DNA from: Acidisoma sp. PAMC 29798
Lineage (GTDB): Bacteria > Pseudomonadota > Alphaproteobacteria > Acetobacterales > Acetobacteraceae
Direction of reading: 5' to 3'
Assembly (NCBI RefSeq): GCF_030252425.1
Contig: NZ_CP126994.1
Location: 1,116,001 to 1,180,000, forward strand
DNA: 64,000 nt
Numbering within the stretch: the first letter of the stretch is position 1; every line of letters starts with the position of its first letter. The translations under genes were made by a program, and so were the position numbers. The notes under the pieces are model-generated. The model saw only the letters and a list, made by a program, of their open reading frames with translations, was not told the origin of the DNA and ran no database searches. Shown piece after piece: positions 16,667 through 23,704 of this stretch.

Positions 16667-16907
16667 GGTCAGCTTCAAAATGCCAGAAAGCCCCGACACC
16701 CTTTTGACGCGTGAACAGGTCGCGCTTGCGCTGACGGCCTGCGGTTTTCAGACCAAGAAGAGCACGCTCGCGACGAAGGCTGTTCGTGGCGGCGGGCCGG
16801 TCTATCGTCTTTTCGGGAAGCGCCCTTTGTACCGCTGGGCCGATGCGCTCGAATGGGCTGAAGGCAAGCTGAGCGGGCCGCGCCGCAGCACCAGCGAGTC
16901 CATCTGA
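16659..16907 (+). CDS. Excisionase/MerR-like DNA-binding protein
   Basis: 82 aa, starting 8 nt inside the previous gene. It has the order of a winged-helix excisionase-type domain: LLTREQVALALTACGFQTKK, STLATKAVRGGGP, then YRLFGKRPLYRWADALEWAE. Proteins of this pattern are frequent next to phage replication genes. It could be a recombination directionality factor or an early regulator. Confidence 0.6.
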   Translation: MSEVSFKMPESPDTLLTREQVALALTACGFQTKKSTLATKAVRGGGPVYRLFGKRPLYRWADALEWAEGKLSGPRRSTSESI

Positions 16908-16916
16908 CGCAACAAA

Positions 16917-16938
16917 GCCGGCCCCTGGAGGAGCCGGC
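16917..16938 (+). other. Hairpin between early genes
   Basis: GCCGGC (16917-16922) pairs with GCCGGC (16933-16938); the inner CCCT/AGG can extend the stem. There is no U-run, so termination is uncertain; an RNA-processing or attenuation role is possible. The rest of the gap 16908-17031 holds no gene that I can support. Confidence 0.35.
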
Positions 16939-17031
16939 GATGCGTCGCTGATATCGAAGATGGATTGCACCGCTTAGATAGATCAGCGCTGCTCGCTGCG
17001 CAAGACCAAAGGCTGGCATCGGAGAATTTCG

Positions 17032-17199
17032 ATGCACGCACCTTCAAGACTCCCGACACCTTACTCCCGCCACACCTACGTCCCGGACTTCGCGGCCAAG
17101 CTGGATCGGCTCGCGGATCAGGAACTTGCTTGGGGTCACATCGCCGTGGCGGAGAGGCTCAGCCAGCAGGCAGCCCAGATGCGGGAGACGTCTCAGTGA
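17032..17199 (+). CDS. Hypothetical 55-aa protein
   Basis: ATG at 17032, preceded by GGAGA 6 nt upstream; ends at TGA 17197-17199, which overlaps the next GTG start. It translates as MHAPSRLPTPYSRHTYVPDF, then a helical segment AAKLDRLADQELAWGHIAVA and ERLSQQAAQMRETSQ. The ribosome site and coupled end make it more credible than the longer reading in another frame that crosses it. Function unknown. Confidence 0.5.
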   Translation: MHAPSRLPTPYSRHTYVPDFAAKLDRLADQELAWGHIAVAERLSQQAAQMRETSQ

Positions 17200-17399
17200 G
17201 CGCGACGATTGGCACCTCTTATGGGCGCCGGTCCCTGGGAATGGTGCCGATGCGCAGCGTTTACGTCACTGCCGATGAACTGGCCGGCCTTGCCTGTCTC
17301 GTCACGCGCTGGGCGATTGAGGCGGAAGGTGAGGGACGGTCTGACGCCGCCGATCGGCTCTACTCGCGGGCCGCAGCTTTGCGGGAAGGCAGCCGATGA
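17196..17399 (+). CDS. Hypothetical 67-aa protein
   Basis: GTG start overlapping the preceding TGA (GTGA) and stop overlapping the next ATG. The sequence has VYVTADELAGLACLVTRWAI followed by a helical AADRLYSRAAALREG. A longer in-frame reading from 16965 would run through another small gene and is not preferred. No family recognised. Confidence 0.5.
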   Translation: MSATIGTSYGRRSLGMVPMRSVYVTADELAGLACLVTRWAIEAEGEGRSDAADRLYSRAAALREGSR

Positions 17400-18178
17400 G
17401 TGAAATGACCGTCGGCAAACTGACTGAGGGCATCGACCTATTTGCCGGACCTAAGGTGGCGCAGCAGGCGCCATGGACGCCTATCCCAACAACCCCGTTC
17501 AGTTACGCGGCGCTGGACCCAAGCGTGGCTTCCATGGCTAGGAAGGCCGCTGATGATATCCGTCAGTCGCAGAAATCCTTCCTAGCAGATATTGGAAAGG
17601 CGCTGTTGGCGGTTAAGGCGGGTATGACGCATGGCATGTTTGGCGCTTGGCTGGATGCCGAGTTTCGGATGGGTGCCCGAACCGCCGAAAACTACATGAA
17701 CGCCGCAAAGTTCTTGGAGGGCAAATCCGAAACGGTTTCGCTTTTGCCGCCGACTGCCGTCTATGCTTTGGCAGCGAAGGACGCGGACCCCATCGTAGTG
17801 GCAGAGGTGCTCGCCGAGGCTGAAGCTGGCGCAGTTCTTTCTGCCAGTGTCGTGCGCGATCGGCTGGCGGGTGCGACCAAGGCACGTCTTGCGGCTGCGG
17901 CCGTGAAGAGCGCGGAGGAGGTCAAGCGGGAGAAGGAAAACGAGAAGAAACGCCGGCAGGCGCAGGCGGCACGGGATAAGCAGCGAGAGGCGGAGAGTGC
18001 GGCCTTTGATCTCAGGGCCAGGGCGAACGCGCAGAAGGCTGCGAACCATCTAATCACGACCTATCAGCGCGACCGGCTAGCTGAATTTTGCGACCTGATG
18101 ATCTGCACCAATTGGTACGCAGTTCAGCGCGAAATTCACGCGCTGGGGTCAGCAGAGCTTCGGGAGGATGGGCAATGA
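17396..18178 (+). CDS. DUF3102-type protein
   Basis: 260 aa, ATGA-coupled. Residues about 55-120 (IGKALLAVKAGMTHGMFGAW, then MGARTAENYMNAAKF) match the DUF3102 pattern seen in phage and plasmid proteins, thought to bind DNA near replication or partition genes. The C-terminal half is a highly charged coiled coil (KSAEEVKREKENEKKRRQAQ onward). Adjacent to the replication genes, so a replication-accessory role is plausible but inferred. Confidence 0.6.
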   Translation: MSEMTVGKLTEGIDLFAGPKVAQQAPWTPIPTTPFSYAALDPSVASMARKAADDIRQSQKSFLADIGKALLAVKAGMTHGMFGAWLDAEFRMGARTAENYMNAAKFLEGKSETVSLLPPTAVYALAAKDADPIVVAEVLAEAEAGAVLSASVVRDRLAGATKARLAAAAVKSAEEVKREKENEKKRRQAQAARDKQREAESAAFDLRARANAQKAANHLITTYQRDRLAEFCDLMICTNWYAVQREIHALGSAELREDGQ

Positions 18179-18519
18179 ACCCTGATACCCGCCGGAAGCT
18201 GGTAGGCGTCTTGGGCCTGCTCGCGTCAAACCACGACGGTGAACGCGCGGCTGCTGGATTGTTGGCGACGCGGCTTCTGAAATCGGCGGCTCTGACTTGG
18301 GAAGATATCATTCCCGAGCAGCCTGTAGTCCGCGTGACCGAAGGTCCCAAAAGCAAGGATTGGTGGGTCGTCACATTCTGCGCGCGAAACGCCACTTATC
18401 TTTCGCCCTGGGAGCAGAATTTTATTCGCAGCCTCGTCGGCCAGGTCTTTTTTAGCCGTAAGCAGGTGAAGGTAGTTGAGGGCATAGCGACGAAACTCCG
18501 CGATCTGGGGTGCAAATGA
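18175..18519 (+). CDS. DUF2786-like hypothetical protein
   Basis: 114 aa, ATGA overlaps on both sides. The opening RRKLVGVLGLLASNHDGERA followed by LLATRLLKSAALTWEDII resembles the N-terminal pattern of DUF2786-type phage proteins (L-x-LL-x-S-x-HDGE-x2-AA). The C-terminal part has WEQNFIRSLVGQVFFSRKQV. No enzymatic motif; probably DNA associated, by context. Confidence 0.55.
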   Translation: MNPDTRRKLVGVLGLLASNHDGERAAAGLLATRLLKSAALTWEDIIPEQPVVRVTEGPKSKDWWVVTFCARNATYLSPWEQNFIRSLVGQVFFSRKQVKVVEGIATKLRDLGCK

Positions 18520-19508
18520 GCGACACCGTCACCGTCCTCCGCTGCGCCCGTTCCAAGCTCCTGTGCAAGCGCATCCGGCCGGGCGAGATCGTCCCCTATG
18601 ATGAGACCAAGACCTTCGATGCCTGGAGCTATACCGTCGCCGGCCTGGACAATCTGCAGGAGCTTATCGAGAATCTCATCGATGCCCCGCGCTGCGCCAT
18701 CGTTCGTGGCGCCCTGATCAATGGTCTTGAGGCTAAAGGCATCCGTCGGCTGAAGGACGCCTGCCCCGAGACGGGCGATCAACCTACCATTGCGGACGTC
18801 TCCCGCCGGTGGCTCGCCCTCGATCTGGAAGACGTGCCGCTGCCGTCGGAAATCAGCGCGACCGACATCACGGCCTGCGCCAAGATCGCGATCGGGTATC
18901 TGCCCGAGGACCTTAGCGGTGCTCGTTGCATCGCCCAGGCGACCGCAGGCCACGGCATCAAGCCCGGCATCCGGTTGCGGCTATGGTTCTGGCTGGACAG
19001 GCTGACGACGGGCGCCGAGCTGAAGGTATGGCTCAAAGACAGCCCGGCCGATCCAGCCGTGTTCCGCCCAGCCCAACTTATTTATACGGCAGCGCCGCTG
19101 TTCGAGGGCATGCCCGATCCTCTGCCCGCGCGGTTGGCGGTGCTGTCTGGTGCTGAGGAAGTCCGGGTGCCGTCCGCTGAAGCCCTAGCACCGCCGGCCA
19201 GGCTGCCGTTCAAGCCGCTGCCGGAGGTTAACAGCCTGGCTGGGTCACGCTACGCCCTGGCTGCCCTTAAGGCCGCTGCCGCCCGTGTCACGACCGCGCC
19301 CGTCGCCCAGCGTCATCCGACCTGCATGTATCAGACCCGGAGCCTGGGCCGGCTAGTAGAGGCGGGGCTGCTTGCGCGGTCGGACGTTGAAAGCGTGATG
19401 ATCGAAGCCTTGGTCCAGTCCGGGAAGCCTCGCACCGAGGGAGAGCGCGTCGTCGCCTGGGCACTGGCGAATCCTTCCAGGGCGCCGTTGCCGGAAGGGG
19501 TCGGCTGA
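18516..19508 (+). CDS. Primase-like replication protein (AEP/PrimPol type)
   Basis: 330 aa, ATG coupled to the previous stop. The order of conserved blocks suggests an archaeo-eukaryotic-type primase core: RRWLALDLEDVPLP (acidic pair of motif I), ATAGHGIKPGIRLRLWFWLD (His-containing block), then LIYTAAPLFEGMPDPLPAR. A helical C-terminal domain ends ERVVAWALANPSRAPLP. It overlaps the helicase gene by one base (TGATG). Together they would make primer and unwind the element's origin. Assignment rests on motif order, not on a database match. Confidence 0.6.
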   Translation: MSDTVTVLRCARSKLLCKRIRPGEIVPYDETKTFDAWSYTVAGLDNLQELIENLIDAPRCAIVRGALINGLEAKGIRRLKDACPETGDQPTIADVSRRWLALDLEDVPLPSEISATDITACAKIAIGYLPEDLSGARCIAQATAGHGIKPGIRLRLWFWLDRLTTGAELKVWLKDSPADPAVFRPAQLIYTAAPLFEGMPDPLPARLAVLSGAEEVRVPSAEALAPPARLPFKPLPEVNSLAGSRYALAALKAAAARVTTAPVAQRHPTCMYQTRSLGRLVEAGLLARSDVESVMIEALVQSGKPRTEGERVVAWALANPSRAPLPEGVG

Positions 19509-21001
19509 TGGACGCTCTGTTCGAGACGACTGAGGAAGCCGAGGCTTTCGTCAAACAGGCGAGCGGAGCGGCGGAACCGAAGGACTTCGACGCGGAGATA
19601 GCAGCCGTCGTGAAGCGGTTGAACAAGAAATATACCGTCGTCAACGAAGGTGGAAAGGCCGTCATCTTCCAGGGTGGATACGATCCGCTCCTGAAGCGGC
19701 GGCGCATCGATCGGCTGACACCGCGCGACATGCAGACGCTCTACATGAATGAGAAGGTCCAGACCGGGTTCGACGATCAGAAGCGTCCCGTCTACAAAAC
19801 CGTCTCGAACATCTGGCTTAGCCATCCTGAGCGGCGCCAGTTTATCGAGGGCGTCACCTTCGACCCTACCACCACCAAATCCAAACCCGGCATTCTCAAT
19901 CTATGGGAAGGATTTGCAATCGAGCCCGCGCCCGGCGACTGGTCGCTGATGCGGGCGCACATCAAGAGCATCATCTGCGACAGCGACGATGAGCGCTTTA
20001 ACTACTTGATGGGCTGGATGGCACGCATGCTGCAGCGTCCGGCCGAACAGGGCGAGGTTGCGGTCGTCATGAAGGGCGGCGAGGGGACAGGCAAGGGCAC
20101 GCTCGCCAAAGCGCTGCTGAAGATACTGGGCCAGCACGGGTTAGCCATCAGCAACGCTAAGCATCTGATCGGCAACTTCAATGGCCATCTCCGTGACGCG
20201 ATTATGCTCTTCGCCGATGAAGCCTTCTTCGCTGGCGATCGGGCGCATGTCGGCGTGCTGAAATCGATCATCACCGAGCCCTATTTGACCGTCGAGGCCA
20301 AATTCCAGAACGCGATCCAGATGCCAAACTTCCTGCACGTCATGATGGCGTCGAACGAAGAATGGGTAGTTCCGGCATCGCTCGATGCAAGGCGCTTCTT
20401 CGTTCTGGAGGTGGTCGACGCCGCCAAGAATGACCACAAGTATTTCGGCGAGATATGGGCGCAGATGGATGCTGGTGGATATGCCGCGATGCTGCAAGAC
20501 CTGCTGGCCTATGACCTCACGCACTTCAACGTCCGCGCAGTGCCGGCCACGGAAGGCCTGCAGCAGCAGCGCAAGCTCAGCCTGCCCATTCCTGAAAGCT
20601 GGTGGAAAGACTGCCTCGAGCGCGGCTATGTCTTCCAGTCCAAACTAGGCCTGGAGAAGGTCTTTGCCGAATGGCATGACGTCATCTCAACCGAACTGAT
20701 GTTTGCCAGCTACTCGACCTTCGCCGAGAAGCGACACGAGCGACACCCGCTAAGCCGTGAGCACCTCGGTCGGTTCATCCGCCGCATGGGCGGCAAGCCT
20801 AGCCGGCCGCGCAATCTGCCTGTCGGCGAGCACATCACCGATGAGGTGGGAAGGTTCGGAGAGGTGTCCCGTTCCGCCAAGCCGATCGGACATCCTAGGC
20901 CGCCCGCATATTCCACTGGAAGCCTTAGCGATGCTCGGCTTTGCTTTGAAGAGGCCACTGGGCTGACCATCGAATGGGAAGCGAAGGTCGACGGTGATTA
21001 G
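19508..21001 (+). CDS. SF3-type replicative helicase (DUF5906/D5-like)
   Basis: 497 aa phage/plasmid-type helicase. Walker A is GGEGTGKGT (residues 190-198), Walker B IMLFADEAFF (D237/E238), followed by a sensor-type MMASNEEWVVPASLDARRFF, which fits the DUF5906/D5 NTPase family. The N-terminal 150 residues contain a YDPL...IDRLTPRDMQTLYM region; the C-terminal part (YSTFAEKRHERHPLSREHLG) could be a DNA-binding winged helix. Such proteins load at iteron origins next to their gene, and repeats are found directly downstream (21025-21271). Confidence 0.82.
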   Translation: MDALFETTEEAEAFVKQASGAAEPKDFDAEIAAVVKRLNKKYTVVNEGGKAVIFQGGYDPLLKRRRIDRLTPRDMQTLYMNEKVQTGFDDQKRPVYKTVSNIWLSHPERRQFIEGVTFDPTTTKSKPGILNLWEGFAIEPAPGDWSLMRAHIKSIICDSDDERFNYLMGWMARMLQRPAEQGEVAVVMKGGEGTGKGTLAKALLKILGQHGLAISNAKHLIGNFNGHLRDAIMLFADEAFFAGDRAHVGVLKSIITEPYLTVEAKFQNAIQMPNFLHVMMASNEEWVVPASLDARRFFVLEVVDAAKNDHKYFGEIWAQMDAGGYAAMLQDLLAYDLTHFNVRAVPATEGLQQQRKLSLPIPESWWKDCLERGYVFQSKLGLEKVFAEWHDVISTELMFASYSTFAEKRHERHPLSREHLGRFIRRMGGKPSRPRNLPVGEHITDEVGRFGEVSRSAKPIGHPRPPAYSTGSLSDARLCFEEATGLTIEWEAKVDGD

Positions 21002-21024
21002 GACCAGCCGATCTACCATGACAT

Positions 21025-21271
21025 GGTCAGAGTGGTGGTCAGGGCGGCGCGGCGGGAAAAAGCAACGATATCAACGTTCGGTCAGGGTGGGCAGCGTGGT
21101 CGTGGTGGTTTTCGACAAATTGCTAAACATCGATTTACCCCCCCCCCCCCACATCGTCCGGCAGAATCTCTTCGTATGGTTCTAATTCTACCATGTCCAC
21201 CCTGACCACCTTGACCGATGTAGATAAAGACACGGCTTTTGCTGGTCAGGGTGGAAATCGGAACCCTGACC
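21025..21271. repeat. Iteron array, candidate replication origin
   Basis: Seven copies of an 11-mer close to GGTCAGGGTGG. Forward copies are at 21025 (GGTCAGAGTGG), 21037 (GGTCAGGGCGG), 21080 and 21244 (both exact). Inverted copies are at 21197 (exact), 21206 (one mismatch) and 21261 (two mismatches). The middle holds an AT-richer stretch (about 21108-21137) and a run of 13 C (21138-21150). The array starts 24 bp after the helicase stop and contains no gene, which is the usual layout of a helicase-dependent origin. No gene is seen in 21002-21736. Confidence 0.6.
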
Positions 21272-21443
21272 ATCTCGCCCACTCACGGCTGATGGTCGAC
21301 ACTCATCCTTCCCTCATCCAAAGGCATTCCGCATTCGCATGACGTTGGATCAGTGCCAGCGTTTCTGGGGGTCCCTGTAAAGGTCGTTTTTGCATACGGG
21401 CATTGCGCGAGCCCATTGCATCCCTAGCCACAAGGTTTTTCTG

Positions 21444-21572
21444 AGGTTTCAATTCCGGACACCAGTAACCGCGCCGTTTTACTGGGGAGTTCTGCGCGAC
21501 ACACGGAGCGACACGGTTTCCTATCCGGCTGCCGCAGGTTTCAATTTAGGTTTCAATTCTAGGTTTCAACTC
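21444..21572 (+). repeat. AGGTTTCAATT tandem repeats
   Basis: AGGTTTCAATTC at 21444-21455, then three near-tandem copies at 21536-21547, 21548-21559 and 21561-21572 (the last AGGTTTCAACTC). They form a second, AT-rich repeat set between the iterons and the downstream operon. They may be binding sites for a regulator or a second origin element. Confidence 0.5.
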
Positions 21573-21688
21573 TCGCCTGATTAGGTCTTGCGACTCATAA
21601 ACCGTGGAGTGGATAATAATCCCAGTATGGCAGGAAATTTGGTTTCCAATTGCATCGGAAACTGCTACACAAATTCCTACGTTCAGAC

Positions 21689-21724
21689 AGCCGCGCCCGT
21701 TCCGGGTGGCGGCTTTTTCTTTGT
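21689..21724 (+). terminator. Intrinsic terminator ahead of the late genes
   Basis: Stem AGCCGC (21689-21694) with GCGGCT (21709-21714) and an inner CCCG/CGGG pairing, followed by TTTTTCTTT. It ends 13 nt before the next start codon, so it separates the replication module from the following operon or acts as an attenuator for it. Confidence 0.6.
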
Positions 21725-21736
21725 TCGGAACCTCAC

Positions 21737-21940
21737 ATGAAAAACCTTCTGACGGTGGCGGAAGCCGCTGATCGTACGCGCATCTCGAAAACGCTTCTCC
21801 GCCAGCAAATCGCCGAGGGAAGAGGCCCCGCTGTCACCGCACTCGGTCGGGGCACGCAACGGGTCCGGGTGCTCATCAGCGAAGATTCTCTGACGGCCTG
21901 GGTTGTGGGTCGCACCACTCCTCCGAGGAAGCATCTATGA
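21737..21940 (+). CDS. AlpA/excisionase-like HTH protein
   Basis: 67 aa from ATG 21737; the frame is open upstream but that part covers the terminator. It has a helix-turn-helix of the excisionase class: NLLTVAEAADRTRISKTLLR, then QQIAEGRGPAVTALGRGTQR and a final LISEDSLTAWV. AlpA-like proteins in satellites act as excision factors and activators. It overlaps the next gene by ATGA. Confidence 0.65.
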   Translation: MKNLLTVAEAADRTRISKTLLRQQIAEGRGPAVTALGRGTQRVRVLISEDSLTAWVVGRTTPPRKHL

Positions 21941-22356
21941 GCTGGGGCGCGGAAGACGTCGCCCAGGCTCTGCGTGAGGCCGCAGAGGTGTTGGCAGAGC
22001 TCCCGGCCACAGGATGCCGTCCTAACGGTTTTGCCCCGGCCTCGGCGGGCTTCTATGCGCCTCCGTCTATTTCCAAGCGGCGACCGCTGAACCCGACGGA
22101 GGTGTCCGCAATGGATGGGGTTCTCCGGTGGCCCGACATCCTGCCTTCGGCCAGAGACCGTCAGATCGTCCGTTTGCGCGCCGACGGCCACACCTGGCGC
22201 CTCGTCGGGATGAAGACCCGACTTAGCCACGTCGGCGCACGCAAGGTCGCCAACACCGCCTGCACCGCCATCGCCCGGGCCCTGAACCTCGGCAGCCTGG
22301 CTGTGCCCGCCGGCGTCCGCGTCCCGGCCATCAAGCCTCTCCCAATTGCCGCTTAA
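21937..22356 (+). CDS. DUF6362-type protein
   Basis: 139 aa, ATGA-coupled. The N-terminus (DVAQALREAAEVLAELPATG) and the second block RRPLNPTEVSAMDGVLRW, followed by LRADGHTWRLVGMKTRLSHV, match the DUF6362 arrangement found in alphaproteobacterial phages. The second block ends with a helix-turn-helix-like segment, so DNA binding or terminase-small-subunit-like behaviour is conceivable. Function is not established for the family. Confidence 0.6.
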   Translation: MSWGAEDVAQALREAAEVLAELPATGCRPNGFAPASAGFYAPPSISKRRPLNPTEVSAMDGVLRWPDILPSARDRQIVRLRADGHTWRLVGMKTRLSHVGARKVANTACTAIARALNLGSLAVPAGVRVPAIKPLPIAA

Positions 22357-22380
22357 ACCGTCCCTATAAGGATCAAACGC

Positions 22381-22782
22381 ATGTCGACCATGAGCCCTAC
22401 CAGAGCGGAAGCCGGAACCCTGAGGTTCACGTCGCTCTCCCGGAAGCAGCCAAAAGCCGAGCGTGGCGAACGGGATGACGCCCCAGCCGAGGCAGTGTCC
22501 TTCCGGCACCTGGCGGGCCTCGCTCCCTTCACCCCGAGTGCTTCGACCCGAGAGGAGATAGAGGACGCCGCCAAGGACCTCGGCATCGATGTTGAGTGGA
22601 ATAACGAAGACGAGGGCGGTGACGAAGCATCCGACAAGACTGCGCGGGCTCGTTCCGGCGTGAATCGCATGGTCGCCTCGATGCGCAAGGCCCGTGGCCT
22701 GGGTCCCGAAGGTAGCCGCCCTGCGCTGTCCCCCGTGGATCAGATGGTCGCGGCAATGCGCAAATCGCGCGGCCTCAAGTAA
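22381..22782 (+). CDS. Hypothetical protein with duplicated C-terminal motif
   Basis: 133 aa, ATG preceded by AAGGAT. Low-complexity, acidic centre (NNEDEGGDEASDK). Two similar C-terminal segments, VNRMVASMRKARGLG and VDQMVAAMRKSRGLK, form an internal repeat of about 15 residues. No signal peptide. It sits before the coiled-coil and tape-measure genes, so a structural or assembly role is possible, but this is only context. Confidence 0.5.
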   Translation: MSTMSPTRAEAGTLRFTSLSRKQPKAERGERDDAPAEAVSFRHLAGLAPFTPSASTREEIEDAAKDLGIDVEWNNEDEGGDEASDKTARARSGVNRMVASMRKARGLGPEGSRPALSPVDQMVAAMRKSRGLK

Positions 22783-22805
22783 CCGCCAAAACAAGGAGCG
22801 GACCC

Positions 22806-23630
22806 ATGGGAATTTTGAGCAAGGCACGCCCAGCCGAACTGGCCCCGACAGTTTCTGTCCGGCATGCACCCGAAATGCATCCTGAGTTGATCGCTGCTAT
22901 GGCCGCTGTGTCCGCCGATTTGGATGCCAGAAAGGCAATCGATCAGGCGATCGAGCGTAACGTGGGCGAACTTGGTCAGGCGGAGGAACAGAGCCGCGCC
23001 GCCGATATGGCCCTTGCCGCTCTGGAGGTCGATTTGGCCGTGGAGACCGACATATCGAAGGTGGCGGCCCTGGAGGCCAAGGCAAACGCCGCGCGTGCTG
23101 CCCAGCTTGACGCGACGATCAAGGTCCAGCGCGTCGCCCGGATGCGCCAGGCCTTCGGGGTCAAGGCCCGGGAAACCGATGAACGGCTTAAACACGATCG
23201 CGCCGCGCTTACCCGAGAGGTGCAGGGTCAGGCGCAGGTCGTCTTCAGCGAATTGTCTTTCGGGCTGAGGGAGGCGGCCGAGCCGCTGGTGGCACACCTT
23301 CGTAAAGTTCATGCTGCAGCAACCGCATTCGGCTTGCACGCCGCCCTGGTTCAGCTTTTGGATTCTTTCGCCGTGCCTTCGCTCATCGCGAATGAGCCAC
23401 CCATCATCGCTGGGTATTTTGTGAGAGGCCCGTCGGCTGAAAGAGTCGACCTCAGCTCGGCGTGGCGAGATGACCCCGAAGCCTGCGCGATTGTCGAGAC
23501 TATGCAAGCCTATGCGGAACTCCGGCAACGCCTGGCGCAGCATCAGGATTATCGGGAGCCGCCACCGGCACGCCCGTACACGCCAAGGAACCCGCCAAGC
23601 TGGGTCGGGCAAATTGGCGGCGCAGGGTGA
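22806..23630 (+). CDS. Hypothetical coiled-coil protein
   Basis: 274 aa, ATG 9 nt after AAGGAG. Residues about 30-140 are strongly helical and alanine/glutamate rich (LDARKAIDQAIERNVGELGQ onward), as in scaffolding or chaperone proteins. The C-terminus is proline rich (REPPPARPYTPRNPPSWVG). Placed directly before the tape-measure gene, where tail phages often carry assembly chaperones. Not recognised by family. Confidence 0.5.
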   Translation: MGILSKARPAELAPTVSVRHAPEMHPELIAAMAAVSADLDARKAIDQAIERNVGELGQAEEQSRAADMALAALEVDLAVETDISKVAALEAKANAARAAQLDATIKVQRVARMRQAFGVKARETDERLKHDRAALTREVQGQAQVVFSELSFGLREAAEPLVAHLRKVHAAATAFGLHAALVQLLDSFAVPSLIANEPPIIAGYFVRGPSAERVDLSSAWRDDPEACAIVETMQAYAELRQRLAQHQDYREPPPARPYTPRNPPSWVGQIGGAG

Positions 23631-23692
23631 TGCCCGTCAGCATCGACATGAAGCAAAAACTTACGCCTCCCCTGCTGAACACCGACGCGTAA
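23630..23692 (+). CDS. Possible 20-aa leader ORF
   Basis: The ATG shares its A with the preceding stop (TGATG), and the reading ends at TAA 23690-23692, whose AAAGGA serves as the ribosome site of the tape-measure gene. The peptide is MPVSIDMKQKLTPPLLNTDA. It may be a coupling or leader peptide, or chance. Confidence 0.25.
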   Translation: MPVSIDMKQKLTPPLLNTDA

Positions 23693-23704
23693 AGGACAAC
23701 CACC

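Noticed and set aside
16917-16938. Intrinsic terminator
   Set aside because: A good stem but no U-run; kept only as a hairpin.
21444-21572. CRISPR array
   Set aside because: The repeats are only 12 bp and nearly without spacers; no cas genes are present.
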